A stretch of DNA of 64,000 nucleotides from Neurospora intermedia (Eukaryota > Ascomycota > Sordariomycetes > Sordariales > Sordariaceae), in the NCBI GenBank assembly GCA_037102815.1, contig BTPP01000006.1, positions 558,001-622,000 on the forward strand. Reading direction: 5' to 3'. A program made the position numbers and the translations under genes. Of this stretch, positions 24,265 to 35,324 are shown in pieces. Every line of letters begins with the position of its first letter. Position 1 is the first letter of the stretch. The notes under the pieces were generated by a model that had not been told where the DNA came from, ran no database searches, and saw only the letters and a program-made list of their open reading frames with translations.

Positions 24265-25950
24265 AATAATATAATAATATTCTTATTCCCAAACTATAAA
24301 CTATAGTGCCCTATTAGCATAGGGTCCTTCTCCAGTTCTTTGGAGGGGAAAACCGTAAGGCGTTAAACGCCCCCAAATGAAAACCTCCAGCTCTATCTTG
24401 GCCGTAATTTACTACGCCGCTCCTACTTTATTTATAGTTATAACGGTTCTTACCTACCGCTATAACGAATATAATCTTATCTTTTCTACTACTATATCAT
24501 TCTAATACTAGAATAATAGGAATAATAGGAATAGGACTAAATTTAGTACACTACTTCCTTCGCCGCCTCTTTATTTTATTCCCTACCGTTCCTTCCTCTA
24601 CTTTCTCTTTACTTCCCTATCCTATTTTCCCGTTTCCTACCCTACTTCTTCGCCTCCTTCCCCCGTTTGTAAATACCTCCGCCCTATTATTTATTCTTTT
24701 ACCCTACGGTTCTACCCTTATTTATATTAATATAAAGACCCCTTCCTTTATTTATATAATCCCCTTTGCGGCGCCCCTTTTAATCCTTCTCCTCCTTCTT
24801 CCTTATTATAATTTTTATTAAGATAGCTTCCTCCGGCCGTTATCGTCCTAGCCTTATCGATTTAACTTCTAACGCGGAGGATTCTTCCCCTATTGCGTCC
24901 TTAAGCCCTACGTCCTCCACAGTCCCCTCGGTTATACCTTTAGAGTTTACATTCTTTATTTATACTCTTCGCAATTTTATTAATAGTTATCCCCCTTAGA
25001 ACCGGTATAATTTCTTCCTCTTCTTTTTTAGTCTTTATACTAATTTAATTAACGTTATTCGTAAAATCCTTTACTTTTACTATATTCTAAATTTTATTTC
25101 CGTTTTATATTCTAATAATAATAGGTTTGGCTTTCCTAGTATTTTTTAAAAAGTTATTACTAATAAAGTTTACTTTATTTCGTCTATTAGTAAGTTATTC
25201 GTTCTTTATATTCCTTTTCTATTATTTAATTCCACTTTTAATTAGCGGTACCTAAAATACTACTTATAATTATACTTCCAATAAATATATATTAGACGTT
25301 CCCGTTAATTTCTACGATACCTATAATACTATTTAGGCGGTAGCCGTTATTATAGTAGTAGGTAGTTAAAATAGGTTTAATTTTAATTTAAATATTTTTA
25401 TTTATATTACTAATAATTTTACTAATTATATATATACCTGTTTAGAGCGGGACGGCCTTCCTACCGACTATAAACGTTTTCTTTGTACTTTAAACTATAG
25501 TATTATTAAATAATAGTAAAAGGGTTACTACAAACTAATTGCGAAGGACGCTCGTTATAGTCATATTCCTTCCTTACCCGGCGGTAGTATTATAAATCTA
25601 GTTCGGATTACGTTCAATTCTAGCGGTAGCGCTATTACTCCTATACGTATTATATCCGGCGGTAACGGTTATACTACTCTTATTCGTACAATTTTTAATT
25701 TTAGTAATAGTAGTAGTTCTATTCCCGGTAGCCCTATAGCCGTCGATATTCCCGGTTACGCCCTTATAAATAATAATTGGGTCTAATAGTACTATAAGGT
25801 TACTATAAATTAGGTTTATATAATAGAATTATTCGAATAGTTTTTTAAATATAATTAAACGTTCGTTAGATAGTACTTTTCGGTTCTTACTATAGCCGTA
25901 GCTTAGATAGTTTTTATAGTTAGTATAAATATTTCCTCCTTATTCCCGTC
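24265..25950 (-). other. Long 3' section of LINE L6
   Basis: About 1.7 kb after the usual C-terminal motif of ORF2 and before the tail. It could be a C-terminal extension of ORF2 or a long 3' untranslated region: the same frame carries on with RIP-type stops, but the opposite strand is about equally open. The last 400 bp are the best conserved across copies (L2, L3, L5, L6, L8). No domain was recognised. Confidence 0.5.
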
Positions 25951-28900
25951 CTATTATTCTAGTATTATTAATATTCTATTTTTTTTTTAGGAATACTTTA
26001 CAATTTCTTTACATTACTCCTCTTTTAATTCGATTATTAGATAGTACTCTCTTAACCTCCCTAACTTTAATACTTATAATAGAATCCTTTCGGCTTTAAT
26101 TCTATTATTTAAATATTTTTAGAATTTTTCCTTTATTAATAGCTATACTTCTAAGTTCGATTAGAAAATAGTATTTATATTAAAATAATTTAGGATAATA
26201 TAGGCGAATATTTTTTTTTTGAATTTATAAACGTAAATAGGAATTAGGACGTCCGGTACTTTCCTCCGGTAGAGGAAGGCCCGGAGGTTAATAATTTCTA
26301 TTCTAACCTAAATAAAGAGGGAATTTTTCGCTTTAGTTAATAGGTATAGCTCTTCCTTATTTTCTTCCGGTTATTAGCGTTTTCCTTTCTTCTTCTTTGT
26401 ACTAACTATATATTATTAGATAGCCTCTCTGTTAAATTTGGAAGTAAGGTTAACGATAGTAAATTTGTACTATCGCTTTAATTTTACTATTACTACTATT
26501 AGGTAGTAGTTATAGTACGATATTTATTTTTAATTCGTTATATCTTTTAATTATTCTTCTCTATTAATAATTATTAGCTTTAGAGTTTGCGATAGTAGTA
26601 ATAATTAAGTCTTTAATTCTAAGGGGGGGCTAATTATTATTATTAATAGTTTTTTTATTAGTACCTACGTTTCGGCCTATTGAATTTTAATTGTACTATT
26701 TTTTAATTTATCGATAAGTAGCCGACCTTTAGCTCGTTGTACTTAAATATAGTTAGAAACCTAAATTATAGTCCCCTAAATAAATTGGGTTTAATCCGTC
26801 CGGGCGAGCCTTTTTTTAAAGGCTTAGACCCTTTTATTAAAGTAGAGGTCGAATAGTAAATAAAAGGTTTCTATTTTTAAGTTTCGTATTAGTATAGTTT
26901 TATACGCCCTAACGATAATTTTTAAGTATTTGGTTTGGTATTTCGCTAGTCCAATTACTATCCTCTAAAGTTTATTATAAATTTTAATTAGTTAGTAGAA
27001 TATTAAGGCTCTATATATAATAGTACTACGGATATATTTAGTATATATTTCCCTTGCCCGAATAAAGGAGTAATCTTATATTTTTATTACTAATTTTGTA
27101 AGTATATTTATTTGTATTATTATTTTCTTTTTTACTATTTCTATATAAGCCTTATAATTAAGTTTATAGTCTAGTTAGACCTTTAGGAATTATATTAATT
27201 CTATCGGTTGAAGTATTATTTCCCTAAGTTAGAGAGTTTCCGTTCTTAGTACCTTTATTTATATAAAGTGTATTAATTCCGTTTTAATTGCTTCGAATTC
27301 TATACCTTTCGCCTTTATCTATTCTAAATATACTTCCTACGTTATTTATAGCGTCCAGTAATTTTCTTTAATAATATAAATTATTATTATAATATTAATA
27401 TTATTAGCGAAGCCGATTATAATTATATTCGGGATTATTATTAATTTCTAATATAGTAGAGTAATAAAGAAAATAAATAAAATAGGGGAGAGGGGGGAGT
27501 CCTATAGTATTCTAATAGTAATTGTGTAGGGGCGGGAGGTTTTATCGTCGAAGAAGAGAGAGCCTTTTCTTCTAATAATAAAACTCGCTACTTACCGAAT
27601 AATTTACATTAGGAATTATATTTCCTATAAGGTATATAGAAATTACTTATAGTTAATTCTATTGAATACTCCTTTTAAATCTAGGAGTATAAGGGACGTT
27701 ACGGCTTTAAGCTTTTAGGCCGTATATACTGCGTCGGTAATTACCCGGATTATAAATTTTATTAAACGGCTTATCCGATTACCTATCTAGCCCTTTAGTA
27801 GGAAGTTAAATTCTTCGGTTACTTATATAAGCCTTTTAACTATAAGTACTTTAAGGATTTTTCTTATATTATTGAGTAGTAATATTAGTTTTTATACGCC
27901 CGTTAGCTTCTATTGGACGGTATTCTTCTTAGACTTTTTAAAGATAATTATTTTCACATTTTTAAATTACTATAAAAAATATCCGAGTCGGAGGTTGGTG
28001 GATATTAAATATACTATAACTTGCTAGAACGGTTGCTTATATATTTTTAAAAACCTATTTGAATATTAATCGATCCCGGGGGCTTTATTAGGCGCTATTT
28101 AGGAGAGTACGTTCTGGACGTCCTCTTCGTTAATTAATTCGCTAATAGCTATCGATTTAGTACTATTTGGCGGTTTAATTTAATTTAGTAGATAATTTAT
28201 TAGGACTTCTACTTTTGGAAAGAAGCGATTGGTAAAGATCTCGGCCTTATTGCTATAGTTTCTAATTTCTATTGCTTCTTTATAGGTTTAAAGGGTTAAT
28301 AGTTTAGACGGATTTATTAATTTATAACTTCGGGTACGGGTTTATTATTCTAAGGGCTAAAGTTAATTTAGGTTCTTCGAAGCTTCGGCGACGCTATTAT
28401 ACTACGTAGCCTATTGAATTTTCGTAATTATTTTCTTCTTTTTTATTATAATTTCAATAAAATCCCTTTAATTTAATATTATCTAGTATTTAAATTATTC
28501 CTAATATATTTTCTATACTTCTTTCGTTACTATTTTATATCCTAATATTTATTAATTTACTTTCCTCCCTCGATTTTTCTTCCGGTACGGGACGAATTCT
28601 TTTATAATATTTATAAATTCTCTATTAAATTTGTAAAAGGTGAATTTAAGATCCTCTATTATATTGATCCTTTTTAGAACCGATATTTATTTCTCTATTA
28701 CCTCCTTTACTTTTATTATATTTATAAGATTCTAATTATATTCTTTTTCTTCTTCTACTTTTTTATTTTTTCTTCCTACTTAGATTTAAATTTCTTAAGG
28801 GTAGTAGTCCGAGCCGGTCTATTTGTACCTTTACGCTCCCTAGTATTCGGCTTCAACCCTAGGTAATAATTATATATAATTGATTGTCCTATCCCTCTCT

Positions 28901-29560
28901 CTTTATATTATATTCCCGAATTTTATTAGTTTACTATAGAGGGTAAGTAGATTAAATTTTCAATATTATACCTATATAAGGAGGTAAGCGGCCTTTGGGC
29001 TAATCCTATTCTTTAGATTCTAATTGGGATAATAGAGATTATAATCCTCAATTATAATTAGGTTTCTTATTAGAGGCCCGACTTTAAGAAATTTAAGGAG
29101 TGGCGATCCTTATTAATATTCTAGTATTCTTTGTATAAGAATAGGAGAGTAGATAGAAAAGACGGTTGTTAATTCCCTTAGGCTTTTGAATATTATTATA
29201 ACCTAGTCCTTTCCGGCTTAGAAATTTAGGTCCTTTAGATTTTATTTTTTATTTATATATATTATTACTCTTCCTTTTTCTATATAATCGATTCCAAAAT
29301 ACTTTCCGCTTTTAGGACGGTAGATATCCCTATTTAGATTTTTACTTGGCTCCTAAATCGCTATAATGTTGTAGGTCTCCTTTTATTCGAGTAGAAGCTT
29401 CCCTCTTTCGTATAATTTCCTTACGTTTTAATAAAGTATTTTTAATTAGATTATTAGTTATTTTGAAATAGGGTTCCTTCTAATCCTTCTATAGAGGATG
29501 AGGGTATTGCTTCTTTAAGGGGGGCTATAATCGTATAAACGCTATTGCCGCTATACGACT
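25950..29560 (-). pseudogene. LINE L6 ORF2 (endonuclease and reverse transcriptase) remnant
   Basis: Minus strand. Endonuclease: DYNLYYPN (about 29020-29050; GDYNLHHP type) and GSDYYP (28796-28822; SDHYP type). Reverse transcriptase: the PGI..YSNRF block (about 28080) and an active site reading FANN instead of FADD (27397-27414), explained by G to A changes. The C-terminal block LRAFLYRRKVPDV is at 26243-26287, followed by a degenerate Cys motif. The enzyme would nick DNA and copy the LINE RNA at the target. No RNase H motif was recognised. Many stops interrupt it; start and end are approximate. Copies in L1, L2, L4, L5 and L8 are colinear parts of the same gene. Confidence 0.78.
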
Positions 29561-29639
29561 AATTCCCTCCTATATTTTAAAAGTACGTATAGATATCTAT
29601 TGGACTTTAAGGGTTTAATAACTTCGGTCGGAAGGACGG

Positions 29640-31214
29640 GCCGACGATTTTCTTCGGCCGTCCCTTTTTTATAATTCTTTTAATATATTTCTTTAGAGTA
29701 GTAATAGTATAGGAATTAGGGGGAGCGTTTAGGAGGATACCTTCGTTTATAGTTTCTATTATCGGTTCTAATACCTTCCCAGTTAGGTTTTTATAAAGGG
29801 CGAACGTCCGCGGCCTTTCGGCGTACGCGATAGACGCTTTTGTAATTACTTTCTGGAGAATAGGGTACTCCTTATAGTTATACGTATAGTAGCCTTTTTT
29901 CTTATACAGTTTATAATAAACGAGTGACTTATTATTATTAGACGGGCAATTTACTTTGCTAAAATGATCTCTTTTATATTTAATTTCGCTGTAACGGGCG
30001 TAGATATTTTTTTGACGGTAGAATCTTGTTATATATCCGATTCCCTAATATTTAAAGTATTATTAAACGTTATTTAAAATTTAGAATAGTTCGTATAAGT
30101 ATACGCCGTTATCCTAGAGGAAGAGGTTATCCTAAAGGAAGTATACTACTAATATAGTAACGACTTCTATTAGGAGTAAACTTCTATTCTTTCCGTCCCT
30201 TCTCTTTTATAATTGAATTTTAATAATAGATGCCTCCGGATTTTTCTCCTTTATTACGTTTAATATAACTTCCGCTATAGTATAATTATTAATATTATTC
30301 TAGGGTACGCCCCGGACTAGTACACTTATAGTATTTATAGTAATGAAAGTATTTAGGCCGAAAATTTTTTTGGCCTATACTTGGTTACGCTAGTATTAAT
30401 TATATATAGATTTATTAAATATAATTACGTAATTTCCGGTTATTAGTATTTTGGTAGTTATTCGGACTATTAGGCTAGTATTTTTTTTATTTAGGTACAT
30501 AGCTAAGGTCGTTTTCGTATTTTTATTCGAACGGTTTATAAATTCGGCGGTAATCGTTATTCCTTTAATAGTAAGTTATTATTCGAAGTTGGAGGGGATA
30601 AACTTTTTAATAGTAATAGGTAGTTATTGGAGGGTAGTACCGATTTTACTTAGGCTAGCTTTTATTATAATATTAATTTAATACTTCGGTATTTTTTGGG
30701 TACTTTTTTTAATTTCCTTTAGAATATCCTTCTTTAGGTCGTTAAAATCCTTCTTAATAATAAATTAGTCGGTTCTAACCTTATTAGCTTCGGGTTACGT
30801 AGATTTATTTTTTTTAACGCGTACCTTTATAAATTCGAGAAGTAATTTTCGAACCTAATAACGGTCTTCGGTCGAAACGGTATTATAGTCCGTAGATTTA
30901 TTTACTCTAGCGATGAATTTCTTTAATATTTTATTATCTTCTTCTATTTTATCCGAAGTTTTTATAGTGAGTATAGCTTTAGGATTATTATATATTGAAA
31001 TTTCCGCGAGTAGGTTGTAGACGCTGTTTTCGAATCTACGGGTACCGCCGTCAATAGCCATCAGCAACGACGATACAACGCCGTCGTTACACTCGTCGTA
31101 GGATATTGTAAGGGACGTAAACGACCCTCCTAAGTCGATTGCCGTTATTAGTTTTTGTTTTAGAGTACTCCTCGACCAGAAATCGGCGTTTCCGGTTTTA
31201 AAGTAGTTTTTCAA
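29640..31214 (-). pseudogene. LINE L6 ORF1 (gag-like, zinc knuckle) remnant
   Basis: Minus strand, about 520 codons. The N-terminal 119 codons (31214-30855) are open, from a TTG codon; no ATG is seen, so the true start is unknown. The same N-terminus occurs at 31970-31752 (L5) and 42158-41907, so it belongs to the LINE and is not a captured gene. One frame continues through DFNDLKKDILKEIKKS (about 30745) to TITAEF and the SVLVRGVP motif (about 30315), which ends the N-terminal domain of fungal LINE ORF1 proteins. Degenerate CCHC knuckles follow (about 30050-29880, including KVNCPSNNNK); several Cys are Tyr, as expected from G to A change. ORF1 proteins bind LINE RNA. Confidence 0.78.
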
Positions 31215-32123
31215 TAAAGGCCTTATAATATTTATAGTAATAAAAGTATTAGAGCCGAAAATTTTTTTAACTTATATTTAATTATATTAGTATTAATTAC
31301 GTATAGATTTATCGAATATAATTACGTAATTTCCGGTCGTTAGTATTCTAGTAGTTATTCGGATTATTAAGCCGGTATTCTTTTTATTTAAATATATAGT
31401 TAAGGTCGTCTTTATATTTTTGTTCGAACGGTTTACAAATTCGGTAATAATTATTATTCTTTTAATAGTAAATTGCTGTTCGAGGTTAGAGGAGATAAAC
31501 TTCTTAGTAATAGTAGGTAGTTATTGGAAGGTAGCACCGATTTTATTCGGGTTAGCTTTCGCTATAATATTAATTTAACGTTTTAATACCTTTTAGGTAC
31601 CTTTTTTAATTTCCTTTAGAATATCCTTCTTTAGGTCGTTAAAATCCTTCTTAATAATAAATTAGTCGGTTCTAACTTTACTAACTTCGGGTCGCGTAGA
31701 CCTACTTTTTCTAATATATACCTTTGTAAATTCGAGAAGCAATTTTCAAACCTAATGATAGTCTTCGGTCGAAATAGTATCGTAGTCCGTAGATTTATTC
31801 GTTTTAGCGATAAACTTCTTTAATATTTTATTATCTTTCTCCGTTTTATCCGAAGTTTTTATAGTAAGTACAGCTTTAGGATTATTATATACTGAGATTT
31901 CCGCGAGCGGGTTATAGATATTACTTTCGAATCTACAAATACTACTATCGATAGTTATCGGTAACAACAATACAACGCCGTCGCTATACTCGTTGTAGGA
32001 TATTGTAAGGGACGTAAACGACCCTCCTAAGTCGATTGCTATTATTAGTTTTTGTTTTGGAGCACTCCTCGACCAGAAATCGGCGTTTCCAGTTTCAAAG
32101 CAGTTTTTCCACCCCTATTATTC

Positions 32124-35117
32124 CCCTTATACTTTTAGATTTAAAGGGAGCGTTCAATAGAGTTAATTATAAATAGCTTTTATATACTCTATAGGAAATG
32201 TAATTCTTAATATAGATTATTCGGTAGGTAATAAATTTTATTATTAGAAGAAAAGGTTCTTTTTTCTTCGATAACGAAACTTCCCGCCCCTATACGATTA
32301 TTATTAGAGTATTATAAAGCTCCCCCCTCTCCTCTATTTTATTTATTCTCTTTATTACCTTACTATATTAGAAGTTATTAATAATCCCGAATATAATTAT
32401 AATCGGTTTCGCCAATAATATTAATATTATAGCGGTAGTTTATACTACCGAAGAAAATTGTTAAATATTATAAATAGTATGGGAAGTATGTTCGGAATAG
32501 GTAGGAATAAGGGGTATAAAGTTTAAAGCAATTAAGATGGAATTAATATATTTTATATAAACGAAGGTACTAAGGACGGAAATTTTCTAATTCGGGGAAG
32601 TAGTACTTCAACCGACGGAATTAATATAATTCCTAAGGGTTTAGTTGGACTATAAATTTAATTATAAAATTTATACGGAAGTAGTAAAAAAGAAAATAAT
32701 AATATAAACGAATATATTTATAAAATTAATAGCGAAAATATAGGGTTATTCTTTTATTCGGGTAAGGGAAATATATATTAAATATATTAATAATACTATT
32801 ATATATAGAGTTTTAATATTCTACTAACCGATTAAGATTTATAGTAAATTTTGGGGGATAGTAATTAGATTAGTAAAATACTAGATTAAATATTTAAGAG
32901 TTATTATTAGAGCGTATAAAGTTATACCGGTACAAAATTTAGAGATAGAAACCTTTTATCTGCCGTTTAATTTCTACTTTAATAAAAGGGTCCGGATTTT
33001 TAAAGAAAGGTTCGCCTAAACGGACTAAGCCTAATTCGTTTAAAGGATTATAATTTAGGTCTTTAATTATATTTAAATATAATAAGCTAGAGGTTAGCTA
33101 CCTACTAATAAATTAGAGAGTAGTATAATTAAAGTTCGGTAGGCCGAAGTATAGGTATTAATAGAGAAGCTACTAGCGATAATAGTTAACCCCCCTTTAG
33201 AGTTAGGGATTTAGCCGTTACTACTATCATAAATATTAGAATTAATAATTACTAATAAAAAGGAATAGTTAAAGGATATAACGAACCGGGAATAGGTATT
33301 ACACTATAACTACTATTTAGCAGCGGCAATAACGAAATTAGGGCGACGGTATAAATTTACTATCGCCGACCTTACTTTTAAATTTAATAGAGAGGCTATT
33401 TAATAATATATAGTTAGTATGAAAAAAAAGAAAGGAAAATACTAATAATTAGAAGAAAATAAAAAGGAGCTATATTTATTAATTAAAACGAAGAATTCCT
33501 TCTTTATTTAGGTTAGAATAGAAATTATTAATTTCCGGGCCTTCCTCTACCGGAGGAAAATACTAAGCGTCCTAATTCCTATTTGCACTTGCAAGTTCGA
33601 AAAAAAAATATTCATTTATATTATTCTGAATTATTTTAATACGGATATTATTTTTTCGTTAAATTTAGAAGTTTAATTATTAACGAAAGAAGAATTCTAA
33701 GAATATTTGGACGATAAAATTAAAACCGAAAGGATTCTATTATAGGCGTTAAGGTTAGGGAGGTTAAGAGAATATCATTTAATAATCGAATTAGAGGAGG
33801 AGTAATATAAGGAAATTGCAAAGTATTTTTAAAAGGAAAATAGAATATTAATAATATTAGAATAATAGGACGGGAATAAGGAGGAGATATTTGTATTAAC
33901 TATAGGAATTATTTAAACTATAGTTATAATACAAATTGAAAAGTACTATTTAACGAGCGTTTAATTACATTTAAAAAATTATTTGAATAGTTCTATTATA
34001 CGAATTTAGTTCGTAGTAATTTTATAGCGCTATTAAATCTAATTATTATTTATAAAGGTACAGTCAGGAATATTAACAGTTATAGGGCTACTAGGAACAG
34101 AATTACTACTATTATTAAAACCGGAAATTATATAAATAGGAGTAATATAATTACTACCACCGGATACAATACGCATAAGAGTAATAGCGTTACTATTAAA
34201 ACCGGACGTAATCCGAATTAGATTTATAGTACTATTACCGAATAAGGAAGGGATACGATTATAACGAATATCCTTCGCGATTAATTTGTAGTAATCCTTC
34301 TATTACTATTTAGTAATATTATAATTTAAAGTACGAGGAAGACGTTTATAGTTGGTAGGAAGATTGTCTTACTCTAAATAAATATATATATAATTAGTAA
34401 AATTATTAGCGATACGAATAAAGATATTTAAATTATAATTAAATTTATTTTAATTATTTAATATTATAGTAACGGCTGCCCTTTAAATAATATTATAAAT
34501 ATTATAAAAATTAGTAGGGACATTTAATATATATTTATTAGAAGTATAATTGTAAGTAGCGTTCTAGGTACTATTAGTTAAAAGTATAGGAGTTAAATAA
34601 TAAAAAAAACGAACGGAGAATAAGGAATTTACTAATAAATAAAATAAAATAAATTCTATTGGCGACGACCTTCTTAAAGGTATTGGGGGAATTAGGCCTA
34701 TTATTAGAATACATAACGGAGGTAAAATTTAGAATATAATAAAAGTAAGGAATTTTATAAATAATATTAATTAAATTAGTATAAGGACCGAAAAAGGAAG
34801 GGAGGAAATTGTATTAGTTCTAAGGAGGATAATTACCGAAGAAATTACAAAGGGTACAAACGAAGAATATAAGTTCTAAGGGTATAATTAAGGGGATTAT
34901 AGGGGACGTAGGATTTAAAAATACAATAGGGGAAAAACCCTCCGCATTAGAAATTAAATCAATAAGGTTAGAACGATAGCGGCCGGAAGAAGCTATCTTA
35001 ATAAAAATTATAATAGGGAAGAAGGAGGAGAAAAATTAAGAGGGGCGCCGTATAAGGAAATTATATAAACGAAGGAAGGGGTCCTTATACTAATATAAAT
35101 AGGGGTAGAACTATAGG
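32124..35117 (+). mobile_element. L4 (right part): reverse transcriptase active site to 3' region
   Basis: Continuation of L4 after the nested L5/L6 block. On + it carries the middle and end of the reverse transcriptase and the ORF2 C-terminal block FRAFLYRRKIL with Cys residues just after (about 33530-33600). About 1.2 kb of further LINE sequence follows. It is cut at 35117 by the Copia-3 LTR, so roughly the last 450 bp and the tail are missing here. RIP stops are dense. Confidence 0.83.
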
Positions 35118-35324
35118 TGTCAAAATATATCCAAGAGAGTGGGAGAAAAGCCATAGTATTTAAGTGAGTTAGCTAGATTTACACGATGTGACTGTTCCTT
35201 TTATATCCGCTTGCGTTGTTTACCCTTAGTATACCCTTATCTACCCTTATACTAGTACTTATAAGGCTCTATTTAAAGTCAGACCGTAAGGCTCAACTAT
35301 TAGGAGGGTTCATAATGTTTGGCA
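35118..35324 (-). repeat. Copia-3 LTR (207 bp)
   Basis: On the minus strand it starts TGCCAAACATTATG and ends ATATTTTGACA (TG...CA), directly preceded by the purine tract AGTGAGGGGGAG (35325-35336). Its outer edge abuts L4 LINE sequence exactly at 35117/35118. Less RIP-mutated than the element body. Confidence 0.8.

Larger units (their letters stand above)
24265..31222 (-). mobile_element. L6: full-length Tad/I-like LINE (about 6.96 kb)
   Basis: Complete by structure, on the minus strand: 5' end at 31222, 3' end with an ATT/TAA-type tail at 24265-24278. The 14-bp duplication TTATAATATTTATA lies at 24251-24264 and 31223-31236 inside ORF1 of L5. Order from the 5' end: ORF1 with three zinc knuckles, ORF2 with an apurinic endonuclease and reverse transcriptase, then a long 3' section of about 1.9 kb. 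It is full of RIP stops and cannot be active. Lying end to end with L5 it looks like a tandem array, but the duplication shows simple insertion. Confidence 0.9.
18196..32123 (-). mobile_element. L5: near full-length LINE inside L4, split by L6
   Basis: Minus-strand LINE made of 18196-24264 (3' end to ORF1) and 31223-32123 (ORF1 start), interrupted by L6. Duplication in L4: CCCTTATACTTTTA (18182-18195 and 32124-32137), 14 bp. Without L6 it is about 6.97 kb, very close to L6. Its 5' part includes some 13 extra bases before the shared start GAAAAACTGCTTTG (read on -). All coding regions match L6 but are more decayed; the N-terminal ORF1 part stays open at 31970-31752. Confidence 0.87.

Noticed and set aside
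18196-31222. Head-to-tail tandem LINE array
   Set aside because: The 14-bp duplication TTATAATATTTATA and the ORF1 continuation at 31223 show L6 inserted into L5.
30855-32110. Repeated ATPase/Hsp70-like host gene fragments captured by LINEs
   Set aside because: The frame runs on into LINE ORF1 (SVLVRGVP and zinc knuckles), and each copy sits at a LINE 5' end, so it is ORF1 itself.
10740-35117. LINEs read as plus-strand elements starting at the ATAGTCTTATTCCC end
   Set aside because: Endonuclease and reverse transcriptase motifs lie on the minus strand for L1, L2, L5, L6 and L8, and the TAA-type tract is at that end, so it is the 3' end. Only L4 is on plus.
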